From assembly GCF_017837635.1 (NCBI RefSeq), contig NZ_JAGJRS010000034.1, positions 309,943 to 373,942 on the forward strand: a stretch of DNA of 64,000 bases. The letters run 5' to 3'. Below, piece after piece: positions 55,869 to 63,910 of the stretch (the stretch's first letter is position 1; each line of letters starts with the position of its first letter). The DNA comes from Frateuria flava. Its GTDB lineage: Bacteria > Pseudomonadota > Gammaproteobacteria > Xanthomonadales > Rhodanobacteraceae. Under the pieces are notes generated by a model. That model made no database searches. It saw nothing but the letters and a program-made list of their open reading frames with translations, and was not told the origin of the DNA. The position numbers and the translations under genes were made by a program.

Positions 55869-56789
55869 TCAGGCGTGGTGTGCGTCGCGTGCCGCGCGGG
55901 CAAGGCGGGCGCCGCGGTTGAGTGCGATACGCAGGCCCAGCGGCACCGATTCCCACGGCAGGCGATCGAGCAGATTACGTGCCGTGAGGCCGAGCTCCGT
56001 ATCGCCGGTAAGTACCAGCGTGCGCTGGAAGAACAGCGTGTCGGCGTCTTCCAGGCGGCTGGCGAGCAGCAACAGATCGGTGGCACTGCCGCGCACGCTG
56101 GCCTCGGGCGTGTCGTCGATCACCACCAGGCGGCCCTCGTGCAGGGTCAGCACCCAGCGCAGCCTGAGGTCGGTGACTTCGATGCCGAGCCGGCGGCCGG
56201 CCATGAAATCGAGCGCGTGTTCGGCCAATGGCGCAGCCAGCACGCGCGCCATGGCGCGTTCGAGCAGTGCATGCTGCCAGCGTGCCGGAACCACGCGCAG
56301 CAAGGGGGCGAGGTGCCGTGGCGGCGGCAGCAGGCGCAGCATCGGCGTGGCGCGGGCAAGGTCGGGGTTCATGCCATCGAGGATGACCGGCTTACCGTCG
56401 GGCTCGCCCTGATCCAGGTCAACCACCAGGCCCTGCTGCATGCAGGCATCGCTGATGGCCAGGTCGAGCAGCCGTGTCGCGGTGACTGACGGAACGCCCA
56501 GGCGTTGGGCCATGCCCTGGGCGCGCTGGCGCACGGCGTGCTCGCGTCGTGGATCGCGCGAGGGCGCGCCGGCGCAGGGCTTGAGTCGTGCCACCAGGCC
56601 GACCAGCCGGCGACGCGCCGCGAGCAATACGAGCAAGCCGTCGTCCACCGCATCGATCGCCGCACGGGTGCGCGCCAGGGCAAAGCAGGACGCCTCCCGT
56701 AGGGTGGGTTTCAGCGCACCGCCCCGTCGGCCACGGATCGACGGTGGGCTGGTGCCCACCCTGCGCACGTCCTGTCGTCCGCGGCTCAC
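55869..56789 (-). CDS. ubiT: Chorismate mutase-UbiT (SCP2) fusion protein
   Basis: A 306-residue two-domain protein. Residues about 35-120 follow the AroQ chorismate mutase pattern: ARTRAAIDAVDDGLLVLLAARRRL, Lys70, Arg81-Arg82-Glu83 and Gln118-Gln119. Residues about 160-285 form an SCP2 lipid-binding domain (LDFMAGRRLGIEVTDLRLRWVL, TDTELGLTARNLLD-like), as in UbiT/YhbT, the factor for O2-independent ubiquinone synthesis. The GTG start at 56787-56789 overlaps the stop of the upstream gene (GTGA), which fixes the start. The first 30 residues are low in conservation and overlap a G-rich repeat. It lies in an operon with nadA and nadB. Confidence 0.85.
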   Translation of the reverse strand: MSRGRQDVRRVGTSPPSIRGRRGGALKPTLREASCFALARTRAAIDAVDDGLLVLLAARRRLVGLVARLKPCAGAPSRDPRREHAVRQRAQGMAQRLGVPSVTATRLLDLAISDACMQQGLVVDLDQGEPDGKPVILDGMNPDLARATPMLRLLPPPRHLAPLLRVVPARWQHALLERAMARVLAAPLAEHALDFMAGRRLGIEVTDLRLRWVLTLHEGRLVVIDDTPEASVRGSATDLLLLASRLEDADTLFFQRTLVLTGDTELGLTARNLLDRLPWESVPLGLRIALNRGARLARAARDAHHA

Positions 56790-58030
56790 GCGCGCTGCGC
56801 CACGCGGCGGAGAAACGTGCGGCCGGCAAGCAAGGCGCTCGCCAGCGCGTAGCCGTGAACGCTCCAGGCGACCAGTTGCCCGAGGGCGGCCAGCCGCGCA
56901 AGCCACGGCATCGGCCACAGCACGGCCGCGACCAGCAAGGGAGCGGCGGCACCTTGCGCGAGCAGGACGCGGCGCCTGGAGGCGTCCGGCAACAGGCGCT
57001 GCACACCGGGCAACTGCACCCCGCGCGGCACGCGCCGGCGCAGCGCGATCCACTCGACGAACGGCACGATCTCCAGCGCCATGCCCGCGACCAGCAACGG
57101 CAGGCCGACGCCCAGCCCAAGCGCACCGGCAACCATCCCCTGCCCCGCGGCGAGCGCCAGCGCGGCGAGCGCCAGGGCGAGCAGTCCCACGCGCCAGTGC
57201 AGGAACAGCGCGTTATGGCGCGCACGCGGCACGCGTCGTTGTAGCCAGAGCGCGCCGAACGCGAAGCTGGCCGCGCCGGCCACCATCGCCAGGGGCAAGG
57301 TGCGATCGCCCGCATGGCGAAGATGCAACGCCACCGCCGCGAGCAATCCCGTCGTCACCACGGCGAGCCAGATGGCCTGGACGCGCGGCGGCACGCTGCC
57401 GGTGCCCTGGAACATCGGCATGACCACTCGCGCAACGGTCGCCAGCAACAGCACTATCCATCCCAGGACACCGAGGCCTGCGTGCGCGTCGACCGCAACC
57501 AGCGGCCACGCGATGCCCCTGCCCAGCAAGAGCGCCAGCCCGCCGCCCGCCACTGCGGCGAGCATGCCGAAGCCGAGCGCAAGGCCAATGCCGGCGCGCA
57601 GCAACCGCTCGCCGGCGGCGGCCCACAGGCCGGGAACCGTCATCGCGCCCAGCCAGAGGAAACTTGCCGGCAACACCACGCCGGCGGTCAACAGCGGCCA
57701 GCGTGCCTGCGTGTAGAGCCCGGCCACCAGCACCAGCACGCCGAGGTTGAACAGCGCATGCAACGCCGGCACGCCCTGCCAGCCGCGCGGCTGCACGCCG
57801 ACGGCAGCAGGCAGGAACTGCAGCAGGCTGCCGAACATCGCGTTGCCGAGTATGCCGAGCGTCCAGACGTGCACCAGCGCAAGCGTGGCCGGATACCAGC
57901 GCGTCAGCAGCGCGGTATCCCCGTCGACCAGCAGCAGCGCGGCTCCCGCCACGCCCCAGCACGGCATGGCGAGCAGGAAGCGCAGCGGCAGCGTGGCCGG
58001 CGGCGCCTGGTCAAGCCGGAGTTTCGGCAT
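56786..58030 (-). CDS. NnrS-like polytopic haem-copper-type membrane protein
   Basis: A 414-residue membrane protein with about 12 helices, ATG 58028-58030 (MPKLRLDQAPPATLPLRFLL). Histidines sit in membrane helices in LVHVWTLGILGNAMFGSLLQFLP and DAHAGLGVLGWIVLLLATVARVVMPMFQ, a pattern of haem-copper-oxidase-related proteins of denitrifiers. NnrS proteins protect against nitrosative stress. Resemblance is to the group rather than to a characterised member. It overlaps the DUF2249 gene by 20 bases and the chorismate mutase-UbiT gene by 4 bases. Confidence 0.72.
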   Translation of the reverse strand: MPKLRLDQAPPATLPLRFLLAMPCWGVAGAALLLVDGDTALLTRWYPATLALVHVWTLGILGNAMFGSLLQFLPAAVGVQPRGWQGVPALHALFNLGVLVLVAGLYTQARWPLLTAGVVLPASFLWLGAMTVPGLWAAAGERLLRAGIGLALGFGMLAAVAGGGLALLLGRGIAWPLVAVDAHAGLGVLGWIVLLLATVARVVMPMFQGTGSVPPRVQAIWLAVVTTGLLAAVALHLRHAGDRTLPLAMVAGAASFAFGALWLQRRVPRARHNALFLHWRVGLLALALAALALAAGQGMVAGALGLGVGLPLLVAGMALEIVPFVEWIALRRRVPRGVQLPGVQRLLPDASRRRVLLAQGAAAPLLVAAVLWPMPWLARLAALGQLVAWSVHGYALASALLAGRTFLRRVAQRA

Positions 58031-58256
58031 CGTCCGGGCGACGGATCTGCACGCGCACGCTGCCATCGGCTTGCGGCTCGCCGGGCTCGGCGTCGAAGCC
58101 GCGCTGGGCCAGTTCCATCAGCAACGGACGCGGGAGCATCGGGGCGACGATCGTGAGCAGCTCGCCGGGCGCCAGCGCGTCGGCGGCGTCCAGCGCGTGT
58201 TGCATGGGCAGCGGCGGCGGCAGGCGACGCAGGTCGAGTTCGATGGGTGAAGTCAT
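58011..58256 (-). CDS. DUF2249 domain protein
   Basis: An 81-residue protein of the DUF2249 (TusA-like, IF3-type fold) group, recognisable by IELDLRRLPPPLPMQHALDAADALAPGELLTIVAPMLPRPLLMEL. Such proteins are found beside denitrification genes and may bind a metal or sulfur carrier. No catalytic Cys is present. It is the first gene of the operon leading to nadB and has a Dnr-type box 35 bases upstream. Confidence 0.85.
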   Translation of the reverse strand: MTSPIELDLRRLPPPLPMQHALDAADALAPGELLTIVAPMLPRPLLMELAQRGFDAEPGEPQADGSVRVQIRRPDDAETPA

Positions 58257-58291
58257 GCCGACATTGGACCGCGCGAGTGCTGCGCAACGCG

Positions 58292-58305
58292 CTGACGCAG
58301 ATCAA
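58292..58305 (-). promoter_or_regulatory. Dnr/Fnr-type box upstream of the DUF2249-nadB operon
   Basis: CTGAC-GCAG-ATCAA with one outer base off consensus, 35 bases before the ATG at 58256. The gap is shorter than at the other genes. Confidence 0.65.
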
Positions 58306-58364
58306 CGTGGTGGGCTTTCGGTGCTTCGGACAAGGTCCGCTCCCGAAGCCTGCGCGCTTCAGCC

Positions 58365-58495
58365 CCCTCTCCCCTCCGGGGAGAGGGCTGGGGTGAGGGG
58401 CCGCTCTTGCGACCATCCCCCTATGAGCGCACGTACTGCTGACCTTCCCCGCGAGCCCCGCCCCCCAACCAAACCCTCTCCCCAGGGGGAGAGGG
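58365..58495. repeat. Interspersed GC-rich mini-element, copy 2
   Basis: It begins with CCCTCTCCCCTCCGGGGAGA, contains CTGGGGTGAGGGGCCG (58388-58403), CTCTTGCG and TTCCCCGCGAGCCCCG, and ends CCCTCTCCCCAGGGGGAGAG. It matches the element at 9917-10064. It ends just before the porin stop at 58512. Confidence 0.75.
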
Positions 58496-58511
58496 CTTCG
58501 GAGCGGCGACT

Positions 58512-59705
58512 TCAGCGCAGCGCCTGCACGCCCTTCCATTCCACCTGCAGCCAGAGCTTGGCGTCGTCGCGGCCGAAGCCATCGGCCCGATAGCTGGCCA
58601 GCTTGAGCAGGCCATTGATCGCCGTGCTGAAGGCGTAGCCCAGCGAGCCGTCCCACTCGCTGCCATAGCGGCCACCGCGGGCGGCGCGGTAGTCGTGCCA
58701 GGCAACCGTCCAGCCAATGCGGGCCTGCGGGCCGAAGGCACCATTGATCGCGGCGTAGCGGTCGTCCAGGCCACCGGCAGGCGTCACCGCGAACTGGTCG
58801 TCCCAGCCGTTGAAGGCGTGCAGCGTGGCCAGCGGGGTCTGCAAGGCGTGGTGGCCGTTGCCGCCCAGGTGTTCCCAACCGAGCTTGCCGGTGATGCCGT
58901 GCTGGGTCCACGCGGGTTCGGCCAGCCAGTAGGCGTGTGAGAAGTGGAGCGGATTGCTGGCGTAGTCGGTCTGCTGCGCTGCCTCCAAGGTCCAGCCGAA
59001 TCCGTCCGCCGCGGGCTTGCCGCTCCAGCGCGCGCCGTAGGTGGCGCTGGACGCCGTGGCAACGTCGCGGTCCTCGTGCAGGTAGGCGTAGCCACTTAAC
59101 TGCTGCATGCCGCGCTTGAAGGCCGCATTGAGCAGGTGCGTGTCGAGCTTGCGCTCGCGTGCCGTGGGCAGGAGCGCGTCACGCCCGGCGACGCGATGCA
59201 CGCGGTCGAGCCAGGCGTAGCGCACGGTCCAGTCGGTCGCGGGTTGCCACTGCAGCGCGACTGCGTCGAAGGTCTGCTCGTGCTGGCGCCAGCCCACGTT
59301 GCCGATCCAGCGCTGGTTATCGAACAGCAACCGCTGGCGGCCGGCGATGGCGCCGAACCGGTTGCCCTGCCAGGCGAGATAGGCCTGGTTGAGCTCACCG
59401 CCTTTCGGATCGGTGATGGTCGGGTACTGCGTGTGGCCATTGGCGCCGCTGTTGTAGTGGCCACCGGCAGCCGCCACGCCGGCGCCTTCGAGGTAGCCGC
59501 TGAAGCCCGCGCCGAACTGGGCGCGCAAGCCCAGCCGCAGGCGCAGGGTATCGGCGCGGGCGTCGCGGGCGAAGGCGTCGTTGTCGACCTGCTCGTGCCG
59601 GAGGCGCGCATCCCACTCCAGTTGCAGCGGGGCGGGCGTGTCGGCGGCCCAGGCCGGGGCGCTGGCGAGGGCCAGCAGGCAGGCAGTGGCGAGACGCGTG
59701 TGCAT
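58512..59705 (-). CDS. Alginate-export-type outer-membrane porin
   Basis: A 397-residue beta-barrel of the Alginate_exp family. ATG 59703-59705 follows AAGGAG, and the signal peptide ends APAWAADT. The family start LQLEWDARLRHEQVDNDAFARDARADTLRLRLGLRAQFGAGFSGYLEG and the terminal WLQVEWKGVQALR are typical. Many such porins are anaerobically induced and move anions across the outer membrane (compare AlgE/OprE types). A perfect Dnr-type box is 55 bases upstream. Nitrate or nitrite uptake is a plausible role given its neighbour nirK. Confidence 0.85.
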   Translation of the reverse strand: MHTRLATACLLALASAPAWAADTPAPLQLEWDARLRHEQVDNDAFARDARADTLRLRLGLRAQFGAGFSGYLEGAGVAAAGGHYNSGANGHTQYPTITDPKGGELNQAYLAWQGNRFGAIAGRQRLLFDNQRWIGNVGWRQHEQTFDAVALQWQPATDWTVRYAWLDRVHRVAGRDALLPTARERKLDTHLLNAAFKRGMQQLSGYAYLHEDRDVATASSATYGARWSGKPAADGFGWTLEAAQQTDYASNPLHFSHAYWLAEPAWTQHGITGKLGWEHLGGNGHHALQTPLATLHAFNGWDDQFAVTPAGGLDDRYAAINGAFGPQARIGWTVAWHDYRAARGGRYGSEWDGSLGYAFSTAINGLLKLASYRADGFGRDDAKLWLQVEWKGVQALR

Positions 59706-59760
59706 GGATGTCGCTCCTTGGGAAATGCGCGCAGTCTCGGTAGCGCGGCGGGCCCGCGGC

Positions 59761-59774
59761 TTGACGGGCGTCAA
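59761..59774 (-). promoter_or_regulatory. Dnr/Fnr-type box upstream of the porin
   Basis: TTGAC-GGGC-GTCAA, a perfect palindrome in its arms, 55 bases before the ATG at 59705. Confidence 0.85.
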
Positions 59775-59832
59775 GCAGGCGGGGCGGTGCGGCAACCCGC
59801 CGCGGACGTCCAGGCGTCCATTCGGTTCGACC

Positions 59833-59860
59833 AAAAAAAGAGGTGGCCAAAGGCCACCTC
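59833..59860 (-). terminator. Terminator after nirK
   Basis: Stem GAGGTGGCC / GGCCACCTC (59840-59848 and 59852-59860) with an AAA loop. On the minus strand it is followed by a run of T residues (the A-run 59833-59839). It lies about 60 bases past the nirK stop. Confidence 0.9.
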
Positions 59861-59918
59861 AAGAAGTGCCGGCGAGCGATCTGCTGCCGCCGGCCTTGTT
59901 CTGTCGACCGGGTATCGA

Positions 59919-61445
59919 TCAGTGCTCCGCGGTCGGCGCCGGGGCCGGCTGGGCGCGCACCTTGGCCACCTCGTCCTTGCTCACCTGGCCGCCCGGGTTG
60001 CCCCAGCTGTTGAGCACGTAGGTCAGCAGGTTCGCCACCTCGTCGTCGGTCAGCTGCGACATTGGCGGCATCACCGAGTCGTACTCCTTGCCGTTGACGG
60101 TGACCTTGCCAGTCAGGCCATGCAGCGGGATCGAGATCAGGTGGTTCTTGTCCTGCTTGGCCAGGTAGTCGGATTTGGCCAGCGGCGGGAACACGCCGGG
60201 CAGGCCTTCGCCGTTAGCCTGGTGGCAGACCGAGCAGGTGCCGGTGAACAGCTGTTTGCCTGCGGCGACCTGGTCCTCCTTGCTGAGCGTGCCGGCGGCA
60301 CCGGCCTTGGCGGCGGTGCTCACCGCGTGCAGGTTCGGTTCGGCACGGTCACCGAGGTAGACCGCGTCCACTTCCTTGCCCGAATAGATCGCCTTGTTCT
60401 CCGCGCCGTCGACCTTGAGGATGCCCATGGCGCCCTTGTTGAACGCGCGGAAGATCGAGTGATCGACCAGCACATAGCTACCGGGCACGTCGGTGTGGAA
60501 TTCGACGATGGCCGCGCCGCCGGCGGGAATCAGCGTGGTCTGCACATTCTCCTGCGGATGCAGGCCACCCTCCTGCTGCACGCGGTCGAAGATCTCGCCG
60601 ATGACATGGAAGCTGGAGACCAGGTTGGGGCCGCCGTTGCCGACGAACAGGCGCACCGATTCACCCACCTTCGCGGTCAGCGCCTTGTCGCCGGTGAGCG
60701 AACCCTCGTGGCCGTTGAACAGCACGTAGGTCGGCTTCTCGTCGATGGCCTTGTCCATGTCGAACGGCTGGTGGCCCTTCTCGCGGTACTTGCCGGTGGT
60801 GTAGAAGTCGCCCTGCATCACGTAGTACTCGTGGTCGACCTTCGGCAGGCCCTCCGGCGGCTCGACCAGGATCAGGCCATACATGCCGTTGGCGATGTGC
60901 ATGCCCACCGGCGCGGTGGCGCAGTGATAGACGTAGATACCCTGGTTCAGGGCCTTGAAGGTGAACTGCGATTCATGCCCCGGCGCAGTGAAGCTCGACG
61001 CAGCGCCGCCGCCGGGACCGGTGACGCCGTGCAGGTCGATGTTGTGCGGCATCTTGCTGTCGGGCGCGTTCTTCAGATGGAACTCGACCGTGTCGCCCTG
61101 GCGCACGCGGATGAAGCTGCCCGGGACGGTGCCACCGAAGGTCCAGTAGGTGTAGGTGACGCCCTCGGAGATCGACATCTCCTTCTCCACCACCTCCAGC
61201 TCGACGATCACCTTGGCCGGGTAGTTGCGGTGGATCGGCGGCGGCACGTTCGGCGGACTGGTGAGTACCGCGTGGATCGGCTCGCCCTGCGGCGGACCGA
61301 AGTCGGTCGGCGCGGACAGCGGCGCGGGCGCCGCGTAGGCCGCGGGGCTGGCGGACAAGGCCGCATCGGCGGCCTGCTTTCCGGAGCAGGCGGCGAGGGC
61401 CAGCATGCTGGCGGCCGCGAGCACGGTGGACAGCATTCGTGACAT
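59919..61445 (-). CDS. nirK: Copper nitrite reductase NirK with C-terminal cytochrome c domain
   Basis: Periplasmic enzyme reducing nitrite to NO. ATG 61443-61445 follows AGGAG and gives 508 residues. The lipobox LAAC suggests a membrane-anchored lipoprotein. Two cupredoxin domains have type-2 and type-1 copper ligands in [28 protein letters not shown] and [13 protein letters not shown]-terminal cytochrome c domain with CSVCH (about residue 410), MPPMSQL as axial Met and AH tail follows. Such a NirK-cytochrome c fusion is known in several proteobacteria. A Dnr-type box lies 54 bases upstream. A terminator follows. Confidence 0.96.
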   Translation of the reverse strand: MSRMLSTVLAAASMLALAACSGKQAADAALSASPAAYAAPAPLSAPTDFGPPQGEPIHAVLTSPPNVPPPIHRNYPAKVIVELEVVEKEMSISEGVTYTYWTFGGTVPGSFIRVRQGDTVEFHLKNAPDSKMPHNIDLHGVTGPGGGAASSFTAPGHESQFTFKALNQGIYVYHCATAPVGMHIANGMYGLILVEPPEGLPKVDHEYYVMQGDFYTTGKYREKGHQPFDMDKAIDEKPTYVLFNGHEGSLTGDKALTAKVGESVRLFVGNGGPNLVSSFHVIGEIFDRVQQEGGLHPQENVQTTLIPAGGAAIVEFHTDVPGSYVLVDHSIFRAFNKGAMGILKVDGAENKAIYSGKEVDAVYLGDRAEPNLHAVSTAAKAGAAGTLSKEDQVAAGKQLFTGTCSVCHQANGEGLPGVFPPLAKSDYLAKQDKNHLISIPLHGLTGKVTVNGKEYDSVMPPMSQLTDDEVANLLTYVLNSWGNPGGQVSKDEVAKVRAQPAPAPTAEH

Positions 61446-61499
61446 GGGGGTGTCTCCTGTGGTTTCGGCGCCAGCGTAGATTTGGGCCTTCACCCGCGC

Positions 61500-61513
61500 T
61501 TGACTTGCGTCAG
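61500..61513 (-). promoter_or_regulatory. Dnr/Fnr-type box upstream of nirK
   Basis: TTGAC-TTGC-GTCAG, one base off the palindrome, 54 bases before the nirK ATG. Confidence 0.8.
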
Positions 61514-61604
61514 GCGCGCCACAGGAAACCGGCGGCTGCGTCAGCCTGCCACACCAGCCGCGCCCGCCGGGCGCGTGCGTCCCGGCGGGCGGTTCGACCG
61601 CGCT

Positions 61605-62975
61605 TCAGTCGGCCTCCATCCAGAGGCGGTCGATCACCACCGCGTCGCCCTGCGGTGCGCCGTCCGCAGCGACGCGCACGAAGCTGAGCGTGAGTGCATC
61701 CAGCGGCTCGGGCCAGATACGGCCGAGCACCTCCTGCGCAGGGATGACGATCCGCACCGGCGCCTGCATGGCGGCCATGCCTCCGCCGGCCATCATCCGC
61801 GCGTGGCGTGCAACGCTGATTTCAAAGGGCCCGAGCGTGCCGACCAGGTAGGTCTGCTCCGGTTGCGCCAGGCCCGTGGTCGGCAGGTTCAACAGGATCT
61901 TGTAGAAGTAGCCGCCCCCCGAGCCCGCGCCGGTGAGGCTGACGCCATCGAGCACGATCCGCAGCGCATCGCCGGCGGGCGTTGTGCCCTGCCCCTGCGC
62001 CGTGGCCAGGCTCCGCACGCGGTTGCGCCCGTCCACGTTCAGCGGGATCAGCACGCGCGTCGACTGCGAGCCCAGCGCGAGGCCACCCAGGCCACCCAGC
62101 GATGCACCCTGCGGCGGCAGCGGGGCGGCGAAGGCCTCCTGGATGGACGGCCGTTGTGCCGCCAATCGGTTGGGCTGGCTCGTCGGCAGGGTCGAATCGT
62201 CGTAGCGATAGCCGAGGATGTCTGGCGCGTAGGTATCGGCCCGTTTCATTCCCGATACCGCATTGCCGTAGGAGAACGAACCGGACCAGTAGCTGGCCGT
62301 CGTGGCAGGCATGCGCCGCCCATCGCCCGCCTGCACCCAGGCATCCCACAGGCGATCGATATTGGCGTGGTGCAGCCAGAAGATCGGGTCCCGTGGCGAC
62401 ACCGCGATGTTGTTCATCGTCCCGCCGATCAGGTTGTGCACGCCATTGTGCGGTGCGGACTCCACGGCCGGCTCGAAGGCATCGGTCTTGCCGCGCTGAA
62501 AATGGATCAGGGCCGGATCGGAGGCGCCCAGGGTGCAGGCGCCGGAGACATCCGTGCCCGTGCGGTTGCGCACGTAGAGCGGCGAGCTGGAGTCGCGGAA
62601 TTCGGCGGGAACGAGCGGATGCTCGTAGTAATTCCAGTAGGGCAGCACCAGCGCGCTGTTACCCGAGGCCTTGCGCAGCTGTGCCTCGAAGCGCGCCAGG
62701 AAGCCGCGATGCCAGGCCAGGAAATACGGCTTGCCGTGGGGGCAGAAGTTGGCATGCACGTTCGTCCAGTAGGCCCAGCTGCCGGGCTTCGTGCTGTTCG
62801 TGTTGGCGCGCATTTTGGCGACCGCGCCAAGGAAGGCCTGGTAGAGCGGGCCATCGCGGAACTGCGGCCACGAGGGCCGCGTACGCAAGCTGGTGGCACC
62901 CATGAGTTCGCGTGGAAGCATGGGCACCAGGGCCAGCGAAGCCGACGCCTGCAGGAATTGTCTCCGGGTGATCAT
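61605..62975 (-). CDS. Tyrosinase-type dicopper oxidase, Tat-exported
   Basis: A 456-residue type-3 copper protein that would hydroxylate or oxidise phenols with oxygen. ATG 62973-62975 (MITRRQFLQASASLALVPM) is used because GGAGG precedes it by 5 bases, and the twin-arginine signal starts here. CuA ligands are in NVHANFCPHGKPYFLAWHRGFL, with a nearby Cys that could form a thioether to His. CuB ligands are in APHNGVHNLIGG and DPIFWLHHANIDRLW. A C-terminal beta domain follows. A Dnr-type palindrome lies 111 bases upstream. An oxygen-using enzyme in this set is unexpected. Confidence 0.9.
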   Translation of the reverse strand: MITRRQFLQASASLALVPMLPRELMGATSLRTRPSWPQFRDGPLYQAFLGAVAKMRANTNSTKPGSWAYWTNVHANFCPHGKPYFLAWHRGFLARFEAQLRKASGNSALVLPYWNYYEHPLVPAEFRDSSSPLYVRNRTGTDVSGACTLGASDPALIHFQRGKTDAFEPAVESAPHNGVHNLIGGTMNNIAVSPRDPIFWLHHANIDRLWDAWVQAGDGRRMPATTASYWSGSFSYGNAVSGMKRADTYAPDILGYRYDDSTLPTSQPNRLAAQRPSIQEAFAAPLPPQGASLGGLGGLALGSQSTRVLIPLNVDGRNRVRSLATAQGQGTTPAGDALRIVLDGVSLTGAGSGGGYFYKILLNLPTTGLAQPEQTYLVGTLGPFEISVARHARMMAGGGMAAMQAPVRIVIPAQEVLGRIWPEPLDALTLSFVRVAADGAPQGDAVVIDRLWMEAD

Positions 62976-63086
62976 CGTGTCCTCCATTCCGGTGCGTGGC
63001 TGCCGCGCGATGTCGCCGCAGCCCTCGGTCTTGGCGCGCGCATCAGGCGCGCAAGAGGGAACCTAGGGAGATATCGGGCGTCGGCG

Positions 63087-63100
63087 TTGATGCACGTCAA
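63087..63100 (-). promoter_or_regulatory. Dnr/Fnr-type box upstream of the tyrosinase gene
   Basis: TTGAT-GCAC-GTCAA, a full consensus match. It is 111 bases before the tyrosinase ATG, about twice the distance seen at the other genes. Confidence 0.7.
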
Positions 63101-63239
63101 CCGGCCAAGCGGCGCGCGACGCGAGGTTGTGAAGGAACTCGGGCACACCCTACGGGCGGCGCGGAAACCGGCGATCGCACAAACGCGCCCTCGCTCCAGC
63201 CGGGAGGCCCGCGCTCGCCCGGCCGGAAGACCGTTTCGC

Positions 63240-63910
63240 CTACCGCCACCAGCCCAGGGCGTAGGGCGTGCCGTCCGGATGCGCGTACCAGCGCACCTGG
63301 TTGCGGCCGCCAGGGCACGTGTCGCCCCGGGACAGGTCGATGATCACGCCGTCGCGCGAGGCCAGTTGTCCGTGGTAGCACCTGCCGAAGTTGTCGCGGT
63401 AGTTGCGCAGGACGTTGCTCTCCCAGCGCGGATCGGGCTGCTCGTCGCCGCCCTTGAGCACGGAGAAGAAGCGCGCACCGGCATGCGTGACGAAGTGCCC
63501 GAAGCCGAGCTAGTAATGATCGCCGTCCATCACCCGGCCCTGCAGTACGGTCACGTTGGTGCGCTTGTAGTCGGCATACCAGCCGTCGGTGTTTTCCACG
63601 TGCGTGGCGATGCGATAGGTCAGCTGCAGCGGATAGCTGATGCTGGTCTGGTCCGAGTCGATCAGCCGGGTTCCGGCCATCCGGCGGCTGGTCTGCTGCA
63701 CCGTGCTGGTCAGCGCGATGACCTGGCTGTAGAGCTTGTCGCCCTCGGGATCGGGCCGTTGCTCGCCTTCCAGGTGCATGGCCTGCGTGCTGTCGAAACC
63801 GCTGGCCTGATGCACCTGCGAGTCGATGCGCCCCTGCGAGGTGTTGACGAAGCCGGCGATCACGAAGTCGCGCCGCTGCCGCGTGCGGATGTCGCCCCGG
63901 ATGGTCAGCC
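63240..63910 (-). pseudogene. Broken PNGase-A-like amidase gene
   Basis: Reading on the minus strand, GRLTIRGDIRTRQRRDFVIAGFVNTSQGRIDSQVHQ continues to about 63513 (RVMDGDHY). An in-frame TAG at 63510-63512 follows, and the same frame resumes with LGFGHFVTHAGARFFSVLKGGDEQPDP and ends at 63240. The pattern resembles peptide-N4-(N-acetylglucosaminyl) asparagine amidase A-type secreted proteins, which would remove N-glycans, but the name rests on pattern resemblance alone. The 5' part is lost at the junction with the transposase fragment near 63910. A single stop could be a sequencing error, yet the missing 5' end argues for a dead gene. Confidence 0.75.

Noticed and set aside
63510..63512. Readthrough or recoded TAG in the PNGase-like gene
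   Set aside because: No recoding signal is seen and the 5' end of the gene is missing as well, so simple decay is the better explanation.
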